Positions 11,507 to 22,144 of a DNA stretch of 61,500 nucleotides are shown here, piece after piece; the first letter of the stretch is position 1, and the number at the start of each line of letters is the position of its first letter. Position numbers and translations under genes: made by a program. Source of the DNA: Cristatella mucedo (taxonomy: Eukaryota; Bryozoa; Phylactolaemata; Cristatellidae); the NCBI GenBank assembly GCA_009760855.2, contig WPIO01000016.1, positions 4,361,001-4,422,500 of the forward strand, in the 5' to 3' direction. Below the pieces are notes generated by a model. The model searched no databases, was not told the DNA's origin, and saw only the letters and a list, made by a program, of their open reading frames with translations.

Positions 11507-11813
11507 TTTGCTGTCCCAGTCCTGATCGCTGGCTATACGTTTTGATGTAACTGCAAGCGGGTCGCAGCCAGCCGGCTACCGGAAAATGCCCGACGAGTTG
11601 CCCACACCAAGAAAATAATTCTCGCCGCGTCAGAACTGACTTTACAGAGCCTATGGCATTATCTCGGCACCATACGAGCTCGTTGCGTTTACTGTCAATG
11701 CGGAGGACTAGGACACGACCACCCTCTAACTTTTCAGGTGGTTTTGCTTCAAGTCCGTACTCGCGGAGAAGCTCGATCACACGGTCGTTTGAGACGATAT
11801 CATCGTTCGCCAA
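11448..11813 (-). pseudogene. reverse transcriptase thumb/connection segment of pol
   Basis: The frame starts with ANDDIVSNDRVIELLREYGL, which follows the YVDD box in intact relatives. It includes LTRRELFSWCGQLVGHFPV, the region leading into RNase H. A further frame change occurs near 11510-11540. Confidence 0.75.
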
Positions 11814-12346
11814 AATATATCGTCAACATACGAATCCGTGCCGGATCTGACTCGCTCATCCATAGACAACACTTTATTTAAGATAGCAGTCATTATTTTT
11901 GGTGCAACGTTAAGGCGGAAACCCAGGTGAGTCAGGCAGTATCGGCGGCCATGAAATTCAACCACCTGGTACTTCCACAATGATGGTTCTACGTGAATTT
12001 GCAAATAGGCCTTACGCAGGTCCACGACGCTTACGTTTCGTCCCATTCGCCGCCATGCACGAAGTTTATTACTGCACACGTCCCCTTCAGCCGTGTGGCT
12101 CGACACGAACTGGTTGAGCTCGCGATAGTCGAGGACGGGCCTCACTTTCCCTTTGCTGCTTTGGACCACCGCCATCAAGGGAATCAGCCCACCGCACTCC
12201 CCGTGAAAAGGTTGAAGCCAACCACACTTTATCCAGTCCTCCACTTCCCGCTCATATTCTGCTTCTACCTCAGCCGGGATGCGATATGAGGACACACGTT
12301 TCTGCAGCAAGGGGGCCTGTATGCCTTCTTTCCAGTTCCAGCGCAC
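11777..12346 (-). pseudogene. reverse transcriptase segment of pol
   Basis: Landmarks in order are KVRPVLDYRELN, VSVVDLRKAYLQI, RYCLTHLGFRLNVAP and SYVDDI, the last being the catalytic YVDD box. The frame is lost just after it. The continuation (ANDDIVSNDRVIELLREYGL) is in another frame at 11813. Confidence 0.85.
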
Positions 12347-12349
12347 GTG

Positions 12350-12934
12350 TCACGCGTCATCGTGGAATACTGCAGTAAAATCTTTGTCGGAGACTGTAAG
12401 CTCGCTCGAATTTCCGACCTTTGCAACGAGCGAGACGTCGGTGGCCGGGGGAGAGCGAGGGCAGGTTACACTGCTTCTTTCGCCGCAGATGCATCGGGTC
12501 GCTGGAGCCTCATTACCGAAGTCAACTTGGCCTTCACCGCCGTGCCCTACGCGGACGCCGCCTAGCGCTCTTATGACATCCATCCCAAGGATGATGTCCC
12601 AGCCAGCAATTACATCGGTCACCAAACTATTAACCTCCAGCGGTACTCCTTTAATTAACAAACTGACCTTACACGTTGAGGTACAGAGAGTGCTGTCACC
12701 GTTCATCATCAAGATACCCTCCCTCGCAGGCTGCAGATCGCGAGAGGAGGCCAGCACTGCTGCAAGCACCGTGCAGGAGCAGCCGGTGTCAACAAGTGCA
12801 GAAGCGAGCTGGCCATTCAAGTCATTTTTGCCGTCATTAGGTGCGATTTTGCCTAACATTACCATTGATGCCATCGACTCCATCCCACGAAATAGCTTGT
12901 GCTTCGATTCGCCTTGCACGAAGAACGCCCGCAC
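12350..12934 (-). pseudogene. retropepsin-like aspartic protease segment of pol
   Basis: The block ALVDTGCSCTVL holds the Asp-Thr-Gly active site of a retroviral-type aspartic protease. A later IIAGWDIILGMDVI-like block fits the flap-to-ILG region (seen here as DVIAGWDIILGMDVIRALGG). The frame runs from inside the 5' LTR to a TGA at 12350, and the reverse transcriptase continues in the same frame. The expected gag is missing in front of it. Confidence 0.78.
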
Positions 12935-13216
12935 AGAACCAACACCAATAATTTATTCTACTACTCACAGAGCAGAGGGAGCACGACTTCACTCGCCCCT
13001 CTCTTCCACTCGAGTCCCCTCTTCTCGACTCCGGCTGTGCCTTGGCCGACCCCGATGCTGAATCCACCATCTGTTCACCAGCGGGTTATCGGCCTGTGTC
13101 AACGCCTAATTAGAGGCTGACCACAGCTGTGTGCAGGCCAATCTCGGGGATTCGGGGATGCTCCCACCAGCTGTTGAGGAAAAGAGCGGTACCAGCCTGC
13201 ACACAATCGAACTACA
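12898..13216 (-). repeat. 5' LTR
   Basis: It begins TGTAGTTCGATTG on the minus strand and ends CGAAGCACA, with the duplicated GGAGG outside. The first codons of the protease frame lie inside it, and I see no clear tRNA primer-binding site at the inner edge. Confidence 0.8.
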
Positions 13217-13275
13217 GGAGGAAAATGTCCTACCCCTGGGGGAGGAATGTCCGGGGAAAACGTCCAGGGGGAATT
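13217..13275 (-). repeat. G/C minisatellite, opposite orientation to 8163-8240
   Basis: AATGTCCTACCCC, GGAATGTCCGGGG and AACGTCC form three units that are the reverse complement of the TAGGACATT units at 8.2 kb. The retrotransposon inserted exactly at its edge. Confidence 0.6.
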
Positions 13276-13910
13276 GTCCGTACCCCGGATCTGTGAGGTC
13301 TTGTTGTAACTGACTTCCCATTTTATGAGGGAAATGAGTTGCAGCTTGGTGGGGGCATGGCTGGACCTAACGCACCCTGTGTTCAGTTATGCACGGAGAG
13401 CCACTCGGCGCCGAGCAATACATACGGTGAGAAATACATACGTTTTGGCATGTGTGATTCAGTGACATTTTCGGTGCTTTAGGCAAGGTAAGAAAGCTGC
13501 ATACAAGTTTCTTGGCGATGGCCAACCACTACACATTACCTATGGAGCACACAATCATTCCATGTAGGAGCACGAAAATACACGAATCGCTACACTAAGC
13601 AGTCTCATTTTCAATGGATGAAATACTAACTTTCGATGAGCTTCTGCTTTATAAGCGCATGATTTAGTAATGGGAGTGATATCGAACTAATATTAAGAAA
13701 GCATAGGTTTTTACTTTGCCAGCTTCCTATATGTATTAATAACTCGAGCCAACACCACAGATCCGCAAGAGGTGAAGAGCTCACAAATTCACGCTGAGAC
13801 ACTTACAACAATGTAGACTCGTAGGCACGAAATCGGGCATAATAGCTTTCTTAGGATAAATTTAAATCATCGGTACAAGCGATAGAGCAGTAGAGCAACA
13901 AGCGATGGAG
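13276..13910. other. spacer downstream of gene N
   Basis: AT-rich sequence without a convincing ORF or recognised repeat. The 3' UTR of gene N probably occupies the part nearest 13910. Confidence 0.4.
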
Positions 13911-14110
13911 CTAGATGGCGTTATTCAGCATCATGGCAACTGCCAATCTAGTGACTCCGTCTGTTAGCTGCAGGTGCTTGGGCAGGTGCTCCTTTATTTC
14001 ATGCAGCCGTCCTACTTGATGGTGCAATAAGTAATTCCTCACGGCAATGACACTTTCCATGTTGACATTCATCTGCAGTAGCAGGTGCCGCGGGTCTATG
14101 TGCTGGCCAT
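13911..14110 (-). CDS. gene N terminal exon
   Basis: Acceptor TTTTGTGCTGTAG. The split codon GAT joins to exon 6. It encodes 65 residues rich in Leu, His and Met, including RNYLLHHQVGRLHEIKEHLP, and stops at TAG 13911-13913 after MMLNNAI. It appears fully folded and is the most protein-like part of gene N. Confidence 0.72.
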
Positions 14111-17100
14111 CTACAGCACAAAAGAGGTCACTTTTAGTAGTCTTTTTTGAGCACATGGAGAGTGCCAAGAAACCTTTAGTTTTCTTTGAGCGCTATACAA
14201 ACTTTTTACTTTTATTATTATAATGGTAGAGAGAAGCCACGCACGGCAGCTTACGCAAAGCCTGGTTTACATATTCTGCAAGCTCACATACGCTTAGATA
14301 CGCTGGCGGTGAGCTGCAACCGAACGTTCTCGGCGAGACGAAGTTTGACAAAGTGCCCTTGCCCTCAACGTATAGTTTTATAATCCGAAATACCACAATG
14401 AAATATGTCGCAGTTGTGGTGACTGTTGAAGTCCGACGGGACAAAAGAGAAGGAAGGGTAATAGGAAGGAAGGAGTAGGAAGGAAGGCACAAACTCCGAA
14501 GAACATTCGCAGCATAATGTTTTCGTATTTATATACGCTGTTTGCTTATTCTAGTACTTGCTTATATGGTAAACGCAATTTTGCAAGGTTTCAGCACCTT
14601 AGCATAATTTGTAGTCAGCTCAAGATGCCACGACGCTCTCCACTGCTAAAAATCATGACAGAGCAACCGCACGTCCAGTTGCTTGGGAAAAAGTGGAGCT
14701 GCTAAAGCTGCCTAAATACGCCTTAAGTCACCTAGTCATTCGTATGCCCCCCATACATCAATTGAGGACTCACCAAAAGTTAGCAGGTAAATATTCTCCA
14801 AGTTGATCCATGACGGGGGCAGCGATCCACTACTAGCAGTGAAGACCATTTAATAATTGCTACACTTCTAGGCAGCCAACGCACCTTAGAGGATTAAAAG
14901 GAAGGAGACTCTCAGGCGAAACTCGTTTTCAAGGTCAGGCGTTGGAAGCCGGCCACACTGCCGCTCAAAGAGCTACACTAGGGTTGCCAGTTCAATACTG
15001 ATTATCATTCAAGACCCTGAATGCTGGCATGTTAATATAGGGACGACAAACCTCGAGTGTATTTGTGTCATGCTAAAGAGACGCAGTTCACAAAGAGAGC
15101 TTAGAGCTTCTCGTGCCTTTCTGTGCCGGTGACTTAGCCCGGGTGGGGGGGGGGCTCATTCGCTATGGGATTTACTACCCGTATTCTTTCTTTGAGTCAC
15201 TTTCTCGAAGAATTTTTCAAGAGTGCGAAACTTTTCTAGCATTATCTCCTAGAACTGTAGATTGAGCTCATCATTTACTCCGTCTTCATTGGCACCTGTC
15301 CCAAAGCTCTATGGTTTACTTTTACACGCGAGTACTGGCTGATTAACCAGCCTATTTAATATAGCGACAGAAGAGCCTCTACGGCTATCATCACCGCTTG
15401 CAGCGGCGATAAAGGTATCGCCCGCGGCAGGATTCGAACCCACGACCTCCGGACAGAGGCTGTGAAAGCAACCGCCTTACCTAGTGCGCCATCACCAATC
15501 ACCAGAGAATATCCAATTTTAGGGTGCAGATGAAAGGTTTCGGAAGAAAGCGTGCTCAACGATATATCGCCAAACTTTGATAAACATCACCAGAAACTTC
15601 GGATGCTTCAAAAACTTGAACACGTATATGGTATTCTTTTGTTTGAATGATAACTAAATCCCTGGAGTAACCATCGGACGGCCTCCGGTAAGTTGATAAT
15701 CATTCAAGTCGTCCGAAGCAGCTGGTAGCTAACGAATTTTTTCCAGGTCCTTCAAAGCCTATTCATATTCATCAATTCATTTTCTCAACTAGGCAACCGC
15801 TCAACTCGAGGTATCTCGAGCAGCAGTGCCAGTAGCCCGCTCTCGGTCGAGCCTATCTACGGTCTCGAGAGACCAGGAAGCAACTGCAGTTCCACACTCT
15901 GCTCAGTAATGCAGACATTATTGGTCTAGATAAGCCGGATCTTGAGATCCAGCTACCGCGACCGCTTTCTGAAAGTCATTAGTTTTTCCAATGATGCAGG
16001 CATAGCTTATCGTGCCCGTTTCTTGAAATTCTTCCCAATTGCCAAATCAATGATGATTGCTGCAGGCAGTTTTCGATGCCGTGAGGTTTTGGTGGAAGGT
16101 AACTGACCCAGATCCATTGAGCCAAGGTCGGCAGCTATAGCAGCCAAGCGCCATTTAAATACCTGCATAAGCGTCAATAAGGATGGAGTACACATCCTCA
16201 ACGGGAATGCCGTATACGCGGGCAGCAGTGATGGCGCTGAAGCCCTTTTTGCACATGCTGACGATTTCTTTCTTTGCCAACGCTTTCTGAGTTGGCATAG
16301 CTGTATAGAGCTTTTTCAAAACATCCTTCAGCTCATGCGAATTCTTTGGCTGCAAAGCATGCAAACGCAAAAAATGCATTCTCAGTTGTACAGCTCACAA
16401 TAGCGCGAAGGAAAATTTTGCTGCAACTGGGTGGTTTGTCCGGACAGGCCACGAAGCTGCTAAGCATGGGGACCAAGCTCGTATTCTTTGCTTCTGGCTA
16501 AATGCGATTGATAGTTACAATTTTTGACAGGGCGGCTTAACAACGAATCAAATGCCATAGCACTCATCTGCAGCTTTGTTGTACCTGCATAACCTTGTCA
16601 TGCTATCTCAGCGTTCTTTTGCCTCAGTGAAGACATCGCACTTCGCTTTCACCAGGGTCGGTGATAGTTATACTCGGTGCTAACTATGTTATCTTAACCA
16701 GCGCTAGAAGTCACGAAAGCACAGAAGCCATAGTTGGGTGACAGTCAAATTCATGGTTGCATGGATCACGTGGTAGATCTAATGTATTTTGATTAAGAAC
16801 AAATTGTGTACTCGGCACCGCGACATCATCGCAGGCAGGCACTCGTTCGTAGCGGGGTGTGGAGCTGGGAAGGCGCGATGAAGCGGCAGCAAGCGACTCA
16901 CGATCGTGCTGCCTTGCATCGATACGTCGCCGCCAAATGGCGCTGCTCCAGGACTCGTGGGGGCTGCGGTAGCAATCCAAGGACCACCAGCTACTGCCTT
17001 GCTAGGCTTCGCCACCGCCTCTCGCAGACAAGCTTGAAAAATGTGAACCAAAGTAAAGTGATTGCAAAGCAGGCTTCAACCGTAAAAGTGAGCTACAGTT

Positions 17101-20100
17101 AGCTTAGCACCAGTACAAACTTGCGATTGACTAAAGAACATGAACGGACCTGCGATAGCATTTTAAAGCAAGGCCTTTACCTAACTCGTGAGGCTTACCA
17201 TCAGCATTAGATTTGCATGAGCATCGGTGTCCTATCATAATGCAAGGGAATTGCAAGACATCGGATTAGGTGAGAATTGAAGCTTTGAAACTTTAAGCGG
17301 GGGGGGGTATGATCGCGAAATACCCTCTGACTTGAAGCAAGATCAAGGCGCTTACCAATTACGTCGCATGTCGCGAGACTCTGCATGACCTCGGCATCGG
17401 TTCATTCATCACAACTGATCGGTGACTAATGACTTGAGATCAACCGATTAAGACAAATTGATGACTGAGGACTCTCTTAAAATAGATCCATGTGTCCACG
17501 TATCCCGCGAGTCTCCCACTCCGAATCTTGGAGCCTTTGCTCAGTGTTGCCCCCTTCGCGAACCACCTGCATGTCAGACAGCCGAACCAGCCCGATTAGC
17601 CTGACCGAGACAACGAGATGTGTAGTTAACCGGGCCGAAACTTGGCTTGAAGCATTGGTCTGCGGCTAATGACAAGCAGTAGCCTCCCGCTTCTGGTAAG
17701 AGGTTTGCTGTCAGGCTCTTTTTATAAGTCACCCATAAATATCTCGACACCCCCATCACTCCTTCTCCTCTCGGATGGCAATTTGAGGTAACCGCATTCT
17801 TTCTAGCCCGATTTAAAAAATAAGCTCGAGATGTTGGTTCACCCAATTTTTTTCGCACGAGTCATTTTGAAAACTCGTAGGCTACGGCTCAATTCGACTG
17901 CCAGACTAGTACAATGTATCTCAGCAATTCCATATCTCGTTCGTACAAAGACATGATGTGCTCTATTATTTTGTAATGGCTCAAATAATAAAACTCGTGT
18001 GTTTTACCTAAATCAAATATGATATTTGCCTGGCTACTGGAGCCAGAAAAAAATTCATTTTCTCAGAGAATATCTGAAATCAGTTCAATAGCTTTCCTGC
18101 AGCTGTTGAGCGGTTGGACATTTTTATAATCCAACGTGTGGAATCGATTAATTTGTATAGATTCCCGTGTTTAAAAATGACTTCACGATCGTATCCCTAA
18201 CTGAATAAGGACGTCAGAAGGTCAGCACCAAAACCATCGTTACAACCAACGATAGCTTACGCTACTGGTTTGGTCCAGTGATGACGCTCGCCTTTGACGA
18301 CCGAGGTCAAGGTGAATGTATTTGACAGCTGAGGTCGCGAGTTCGAAACCTGTGGCATATATGGAGCGCTTGGATTTGCCGTTGTTGCTTTTGTCAATTT
18401 TTACTGCTATTCTTTCATCGGTTCTCTAGCAAGCGATTATTTAATCTACTGGGAACGAATTGCAAGTTTTTGGGGAGATAACTTGCCACGCCTTTTTTTT
18501 CGCTCGTTACTACCAAAACCAGTTTTGCAATGCTTTCGAGAAATTTTTTGGAGGTCGAAGAAAGAAAATAATTTAGTAAGACAGGGTGGTTTAGGTTGGC
18601 CATTCGCACCGAACGCCGCTTCTACGCCTAGCTTGACGTCATTCCAGGCGACGCTTCATTCACAGGCGACGCTGGGTCGAAATGGCCAACACAAACTTCA
18701 GCGCGAGTTCTAACGAAGACGGAAAGACAGCCACCATGGAAACGTCTTGCGTAAGCATACAGCATCTTGCATATTGACTAGAAATAGCATAGAAATTCAG
18801 TGAAGTGGAGGAGGCGCAGTGTCAGACCCGCATCCGGTCTGACAGGGCGCCTTCTCCATTTCCGCCTTCTCCACTTCCGGGGAGAAGCGGGAAGAAAGCA
18901 GCAGCTACTTCCTTCCACGACTTACTTCTCGAATAGATCGTCACTTTGAGCGTCCACAATTTTGATAATTTGAGCATCCATAACTTTAGGCATTCATAAT
19001 TTTGACTGGCGACTGCTGAGCAGCTCCAGCAACAGACCTGTTTAGCAAAGTCAGGACTGTGGAACCAGTTTTTAAAAGTGACGCACCCACCTCGGTCTCC
19101 GGAAGAGCGTGCTGGCGATGTAGACGCTGCTCCCGCGCCGCTCGGCGGCGGCACCCGCAAACTCGGCGGCCGCAGTGCCGCAGCGGCAGTCGGAGCGGTC
19201 GAAGCGTTCGAATCTCCGACGTCAAATTTCTGAAAATATCAAAACTCCGGACAATCACTTGGGCGGCACGGCAGGGCAACGACGACGTGAGTGAGAGCCG
19301 TCACCCTCCATCTGCCCCCGTAGGCGGATGCGGCCTACGCGAACGCGAATGCTGCGGTGGCGCTGCCCGACTTAGCGGCTCCTGATGCAACGTCTGAGCA
19401 AACGATCGACGAAACGATTGAACGCGCGGGAAAAAGCAGCAGCGCCACCTACCTGTGCCACGACGTCCAAGCCGAGGGCGCGAAGTGTCGGCACGGTGTC
19501 CATGAGAAAATTCTTCACAGCCTCGCTGCGTACGTTTGCCAAACCGTTTACGGGCTTTGGCGACGTCACGCCTGTCAATTGGAGCGGCGCCGAACTTCAG
19601 CCGCCGCCGCCGCCGCCGCCATAGTGCGATGCCATAGTGCGGTGTGCGTGCCTGCTCGTGCACTCCTACAGATCGCGACCGCTGCTCTCCATTCCGACAT
19701 GCGCTCTCACTTGCCCTGCACGGCGACGCTTACTTTCTTGGCACTCTTTGCTTGGCGCAGCCAGCGCTTGCACAACCTGGCTCTCCGGACTCTCCGCTCT
19801 GGACGTCCCGCCGCCTCCGCCGCCGCCGCCAGCGGCCGAGGCAGGTGCTCTGCGTCCTGTGCTTGCTGGCTCGGGGCTACTTCCTCCGGCCGGGCTTGTC
19901 TGAGTTGATTTGGTTTTCTGAAAGGAAATCCAGCGAGAACATCATAGTTATTAAATATACAACAAAGTGAATAGCGACAGAAGTTTACAATCTTTGGCTT
20001 CAAAATCGTGTGCACCCCTTAAGAGGAAGACGGCATTTTTTTCGTAATATACTTGTTAGATTAGGGTATCTTCAAATAGTAGGGCCTTTCTCCTTCATTA

Positions 20101-20249
20101 GAAATGCAGCCCCCTTACCCCTTTGCCGAGGTTTTCCTCCACTGCCAACTCAACGGTGGATGGCGTCAGGACAATGTCAATGTCATGATCTTCGTACGTA
20201 CGCCCCACGTGGGAGAACAGTGGCTCCTTCTCGAATTCTTGATTAACTT
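13911..20249 (-). CDS. gene N: unrecognised protein, seven exons, C-terminal part
   Basis: Seven exons on the minus strand join with matching phases: 20249-20119 (ends phase 0), 19917-19734 (0 to 1), 19571-19453 (1 to 0), 19229-19091 (0 to 1), 17032-16902 (1 to 0), 16349-16163 (0 to 1), 14110-13911 (to TAG). The visible product is 362 residues. It has an acidic N-terminal segment with GRTYEDHDIDIVLTPSTVEL, a Gly/Ser/Ala/Pro linker, a short conserved-looking block (SEAVKNFLMDTVPTLRALGL), more low-complexity Pro/Ala/Ser sequence, and a compact helical C-terminal part of about 120 residues. The block KKGFSAITAARVYGIPVEDV could be a helix-turn-helix of the kind found in pipsqueak-like or transposase proteins. 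The mix of linkers and small helical blocks suggests a nuclear or scaffold protein, but that is a guess. The start codon lies upstream and was not found. Confidence 0.72.
14111..16162 (-). other. last intron of gene N
   Basis: It contains one SINE-1 copy (15338-15500). The rest shows no exon or element that I recognise. Confidence 0.5.
15338..15500 (-). repeat. SINE-1 copy
   Basis: Full-length by comparison with the others: the B-box GGTTCGAATCC, a body with AGCCGTAGAGGCTC, and the family 3' end near 15340. It lies in the last intron of gene N, in the same orientation as the gene. Confidence 0.78.
16163..16349 (-). CDS. gene N exon 6, helical block
   Basis: Acceptor GCATGCTTTGCAG and donor GTATTT. 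It encodes 62 residues of mixed charged and hydrophobic helices (SHELKDVLKKLYTAMP, KKEIVSMCKKGFSAITAARV, YGIPVEDVYSIL). The middle could be a helix-turn-helix. Confidence 0.68.
16902..17032 (-). CDS. gene N exon 5
   Basis: Acceptor CACATTTTTCAAG and donor GTGAGT. It starts with two bases that complete Ala with exon 4, and it ends on a whole codon as exon 6 requires. It encodes CLREAVAKPSKAVAGGPW and a Pro/Gly-rich stretch. Confidence 0.62.
17033..19090 (-). other. gene N intron between exons 4 and 5
   Basis: About 2 kb with one SINE-2 copy (18270-18390). A (G)7 run lies near 17300. No further exon with suitable phase was found. Confidence 0.45.
18270..18390 (+). repeat. SINE-2 copy, head only
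   Basis: It contains GAGGTCAAGGTGAATGTATT, a B-box-like GAGTTCGAAACC and the GGCATATATGG segment shared with copies at 31195 and 58088. The LINE-like tail is not evident. Confidence 0.62.
19091..19229 (-). CDS. gene N exon 4
   Basis: Acceptor TTTTGATATTTTCAG is strong. The donor is GTGGGT. It encodes KFDVGDSNAS followed by an Ala/Pro/Ser-rich linker. Confidence 0.68.
19453..19571 (-). CDS. gene N exon 3
   Basis: Acceptor CCAATTGACAG and donor GTAGGT bound 119 bp reading VTSPKPVNGLANVRSEAV and then a hydrophobic helix ending LGLDVVAQ. It resembles a folded block rather than linker. Another frame without stops exists but is Arg-rich and out of phase with the neighbours. Confidence 0.68.
19734..19917 (-). 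CDS. gene N exon 2
   Basis: Acceptor GATTTCCTTTCAG and donor GTAAGC. It encodes a linker with seven consecutive Gly and SRAESPESQVVQALAAPSK. Of the three frames, only this one both avoids stops with low Arg content and fits the neighbours' phases. Confidence 0.68.
20119..20249 (-). CDS. gene N exon 1 of those found
   Basis: Acceptor CCTCCGTCTGCAG and donor GTAAGG bound a 131-bp exon with GC-ending codons (for example VNQEFEKEPLFSHVG). It starts with two bases of a split codon, so at least one exon lies upstream. It is acidic and charged, unlike the linkers that follow. Confidence 0.75.
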
Positions 20250-21238
20250 CTGCAGACGGAGGCATAGTAAGATCGAACCTGGAAGATGGCCAAAGGGGCC
20301 AGCGTACCTCTCAGAGAGCTTACGTCTCAGAGAGCTTTCTCGTCGCATTTATTATTTGTAGCAGCTCAGCTCTAGCGAAGCGTCAAGCGCACGTGACTTT
20401 CATTACTAGTCGCTTGTCGCCTTGCACTCGACTAGTCATGAAATTACATTCGCCTAAGCCTCGTTCGACGAAGAGCAGCTAGGAGGCCGCAGCGGCAGCT
20501 CTAGAGGTCGTCTAGATAAAGGTCGCCCCTCCCTCTGGAGGTCAGGCTCAGCCGCCGGAGGTCACGGCCTACCTCGTCGTGTTAACCGCAGTGCTCGTTC
20601 TATCCGGCGTACAGTCAATGCCGACGCTTCGAAAGGTCTTTAGAGGGCGACCCTCTTGAATTGGCTGAAGAATTGACGTCCTTAAAGTATGTAAACAGAC
20701 AAAATGGGCGCTCCGGCAAAGACAGAATGCCCAGACAAAATGATCGGTACGAATCGAGCGCATACGCGCTCTGTGTAGGCACTGCCGCTTAGCAACGCTG
20801 GAGCATGCACAGAGCCATGCCTCGAATCTATTAATTGCTTGCTCCTTAAGAGGCAGATCGTCGGAATCGGTCTGCCGTACCGTAGAAATGGGTGCTTCCG
20901 CCCGTTCTATCTGAGACATAGATGTACATAGATATACAAGATTTCCACTGACTTTCGCGATGACTTCGATTAGGACCTCTCATGTAGCAAAGCAAAGCTG
21001 AAAAATTATAAAGAAAAAAGGTCTAATCTAAAAATAGAAAAGAACTACGCGATCCAAAGTGAAAACTCCTGCTCATTCAGGTCGTGCTGTCTTAATCCGT
21101 CGTATTGCGTACACCAGTCGGTGGACGATTTCGGTCGCTGTGGCGAGCTTGGAGATTGTATTTGGCTGTTATCTCAAGCGTCTTTGTAAGTATCTCTGCC
21201 TGGACCTACAGCCAGCGCAGCATTTGATTTAGAAGCTG
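20250..21238. other. spacer between genes N and M
   Basis: The upstream exons of gene N probably lie here, but I could not fix them. A minus-strand open frame at 20919-20569 is noted under rejected items. The rest is unassigned. Confidence 0.35.
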
Positions 21239-21298
21239 GCAGCTGACCTGCTGATCCTGGACCTGCTGACCCGCTGACCTGCTGACCTGCTGATACGC
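21239..21298 (+). repeat. short minisatellite, unit GACCTGCT
   Basis: Roughly six imperfect units of (CT)GACCTGCTGA occur in tandem, for example GACCTGCTGACCTGCTGA. Confidence 0.7.
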
Positions 21299-21469
21299 TC
21301 TCTAGACCCGCTCTCGACGCTCGCCGCTACAATCGACCGACCCAAGAACATCAGGTTACGATGACGAATTCCTAAGCGTAATGCTAAAGGCCCAGTTTTC
21401 GCTCTAACCTAGCAGTCGCTGCTTGTTTTTCTCACTTTTTATGGTTTATTGGATTCGCTTCTGCTTGCT

Positions 21470-21511
21470 TTTTTGGCATCTTGGTGCCCATGGGCACCAA
21501 GATGCCAAAAA
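21470..21511. repeat. 42-bp perfect palindrome
   Basis: Both halves of the stretch are exact reverse complements around CCCATGGG at 21487-21494, with no spacer. Each arm reads TTTTTGGCATCTTGGTGCCC. It lies 0.47 kb past the stop codon of gene M. Confidence 0.95.
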
Positions 21512-21984
21512 TGTTCTGTCATTACTTATACCGTCGATGGGCTGTGGATCTTGGACATGGAAATCAATCTACGATCACACCCCTGAGCTGCCGCCAGGGG
21601 GCTTCGGGGTTTCATGAAGATAGCTATGCTGTACTGTGCATCAGGCGCTGGGCGAATGCACAGGACTCGAGATGTAGCAGGCCTAGGACAACTGACTGGC
21701 GCTATTTCTTTACCAACAGCTCAGGACACTCAAAGTCATCAAAGATTCGCGGTTAAGAAGCCACTTCAGTCAGATGATGCGACTAAGAACTTCAGGATGC
21801 AAGAAGGGAACAAGGGATGCGAATGCGAATGCAAGAATTGTGCCCTTCATTCAATTCTTCATTCAATTCAATTCCCTTCATTCAGAATTCCCCATCGAAT
21901 GCAAATGCGAATGCACACCACGGATCCCACAGCGAGCGCACAGCACACGATTACCACCGTGCGTTTGCCGCATTTGGCCCGGCA

Positions 21985-22144
21985 TCATTTAGCGTCTTGG
22001 TCCGTCCCGTCGTCGCCGGTGACGTCATCTGGACTATTCGACCGGCAGTGGGTGAATTGGGAGCTTGACCTTGAGTAGGTGAAGCCACGACAATTGCCGG
22101 CACATTTGAACGAAGATTCGGTGCCGTTGAACGCGGCGAAGCTG
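21985..22144 (-). CDS. gene M terminal exon
   Basis: Acceptor TTGGGAATTTGTAG. One base completes Ser, then 52 codons with very GC-rich third positions run to TGA 21985-21987. It reads SFAAFNGTESSFKCAGNCRG and ends with an acidic DDVTGDDGTDQDAK. Another frame is open longer but has poorer codon bias and the wrong phase. Confidence 0.7.

Larger units (their letters stand above)
9528..13216 (-). mobile_element. LTR retrotransposon, pol only, decayed
   Basis: Two direct repeats of 319 bp (9528-9846 and 12898-13216) flank a pol region read on the minus strand in the order protease, reverse transcriptase, RNase H, integrase. On that strand each LTR starts TG and ends CA. The 5-bp duplication GGAGG sits just outside both ends (9523-9527 and 13217-13221), so the unit is a bona fide insertion. 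The order is that of Ty3/gypsy and BEL/Pao elements. The GFRLNVAP and YVDD blocks look closer to a Ty3/gypsy-related lineage, but I cannot settle the clade. The protease frame begins at the inner edge of the 5' LTR: there is no gag and no leader. Pol carries one in-frame stop and three frame changes, so this copy cannot be autonomous. Confidence 0.82.

Noticed and set aside
19301-19663. 120-codon minus-strand frame over gene N exon 3
   Set aside because: Very Arg-rich and out of phase with the neighbours. The frame used gives a hydrophobic helix and fits both junctions.
20569-20919. 116-codon minus-strand frame starting MSQIERAEAPIST
   Set aside because: The beginning has a start and GTACGG donor that could be a first exon, but its phase does not fit the gene N exon at 20249. 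The remainder looks like random frame.
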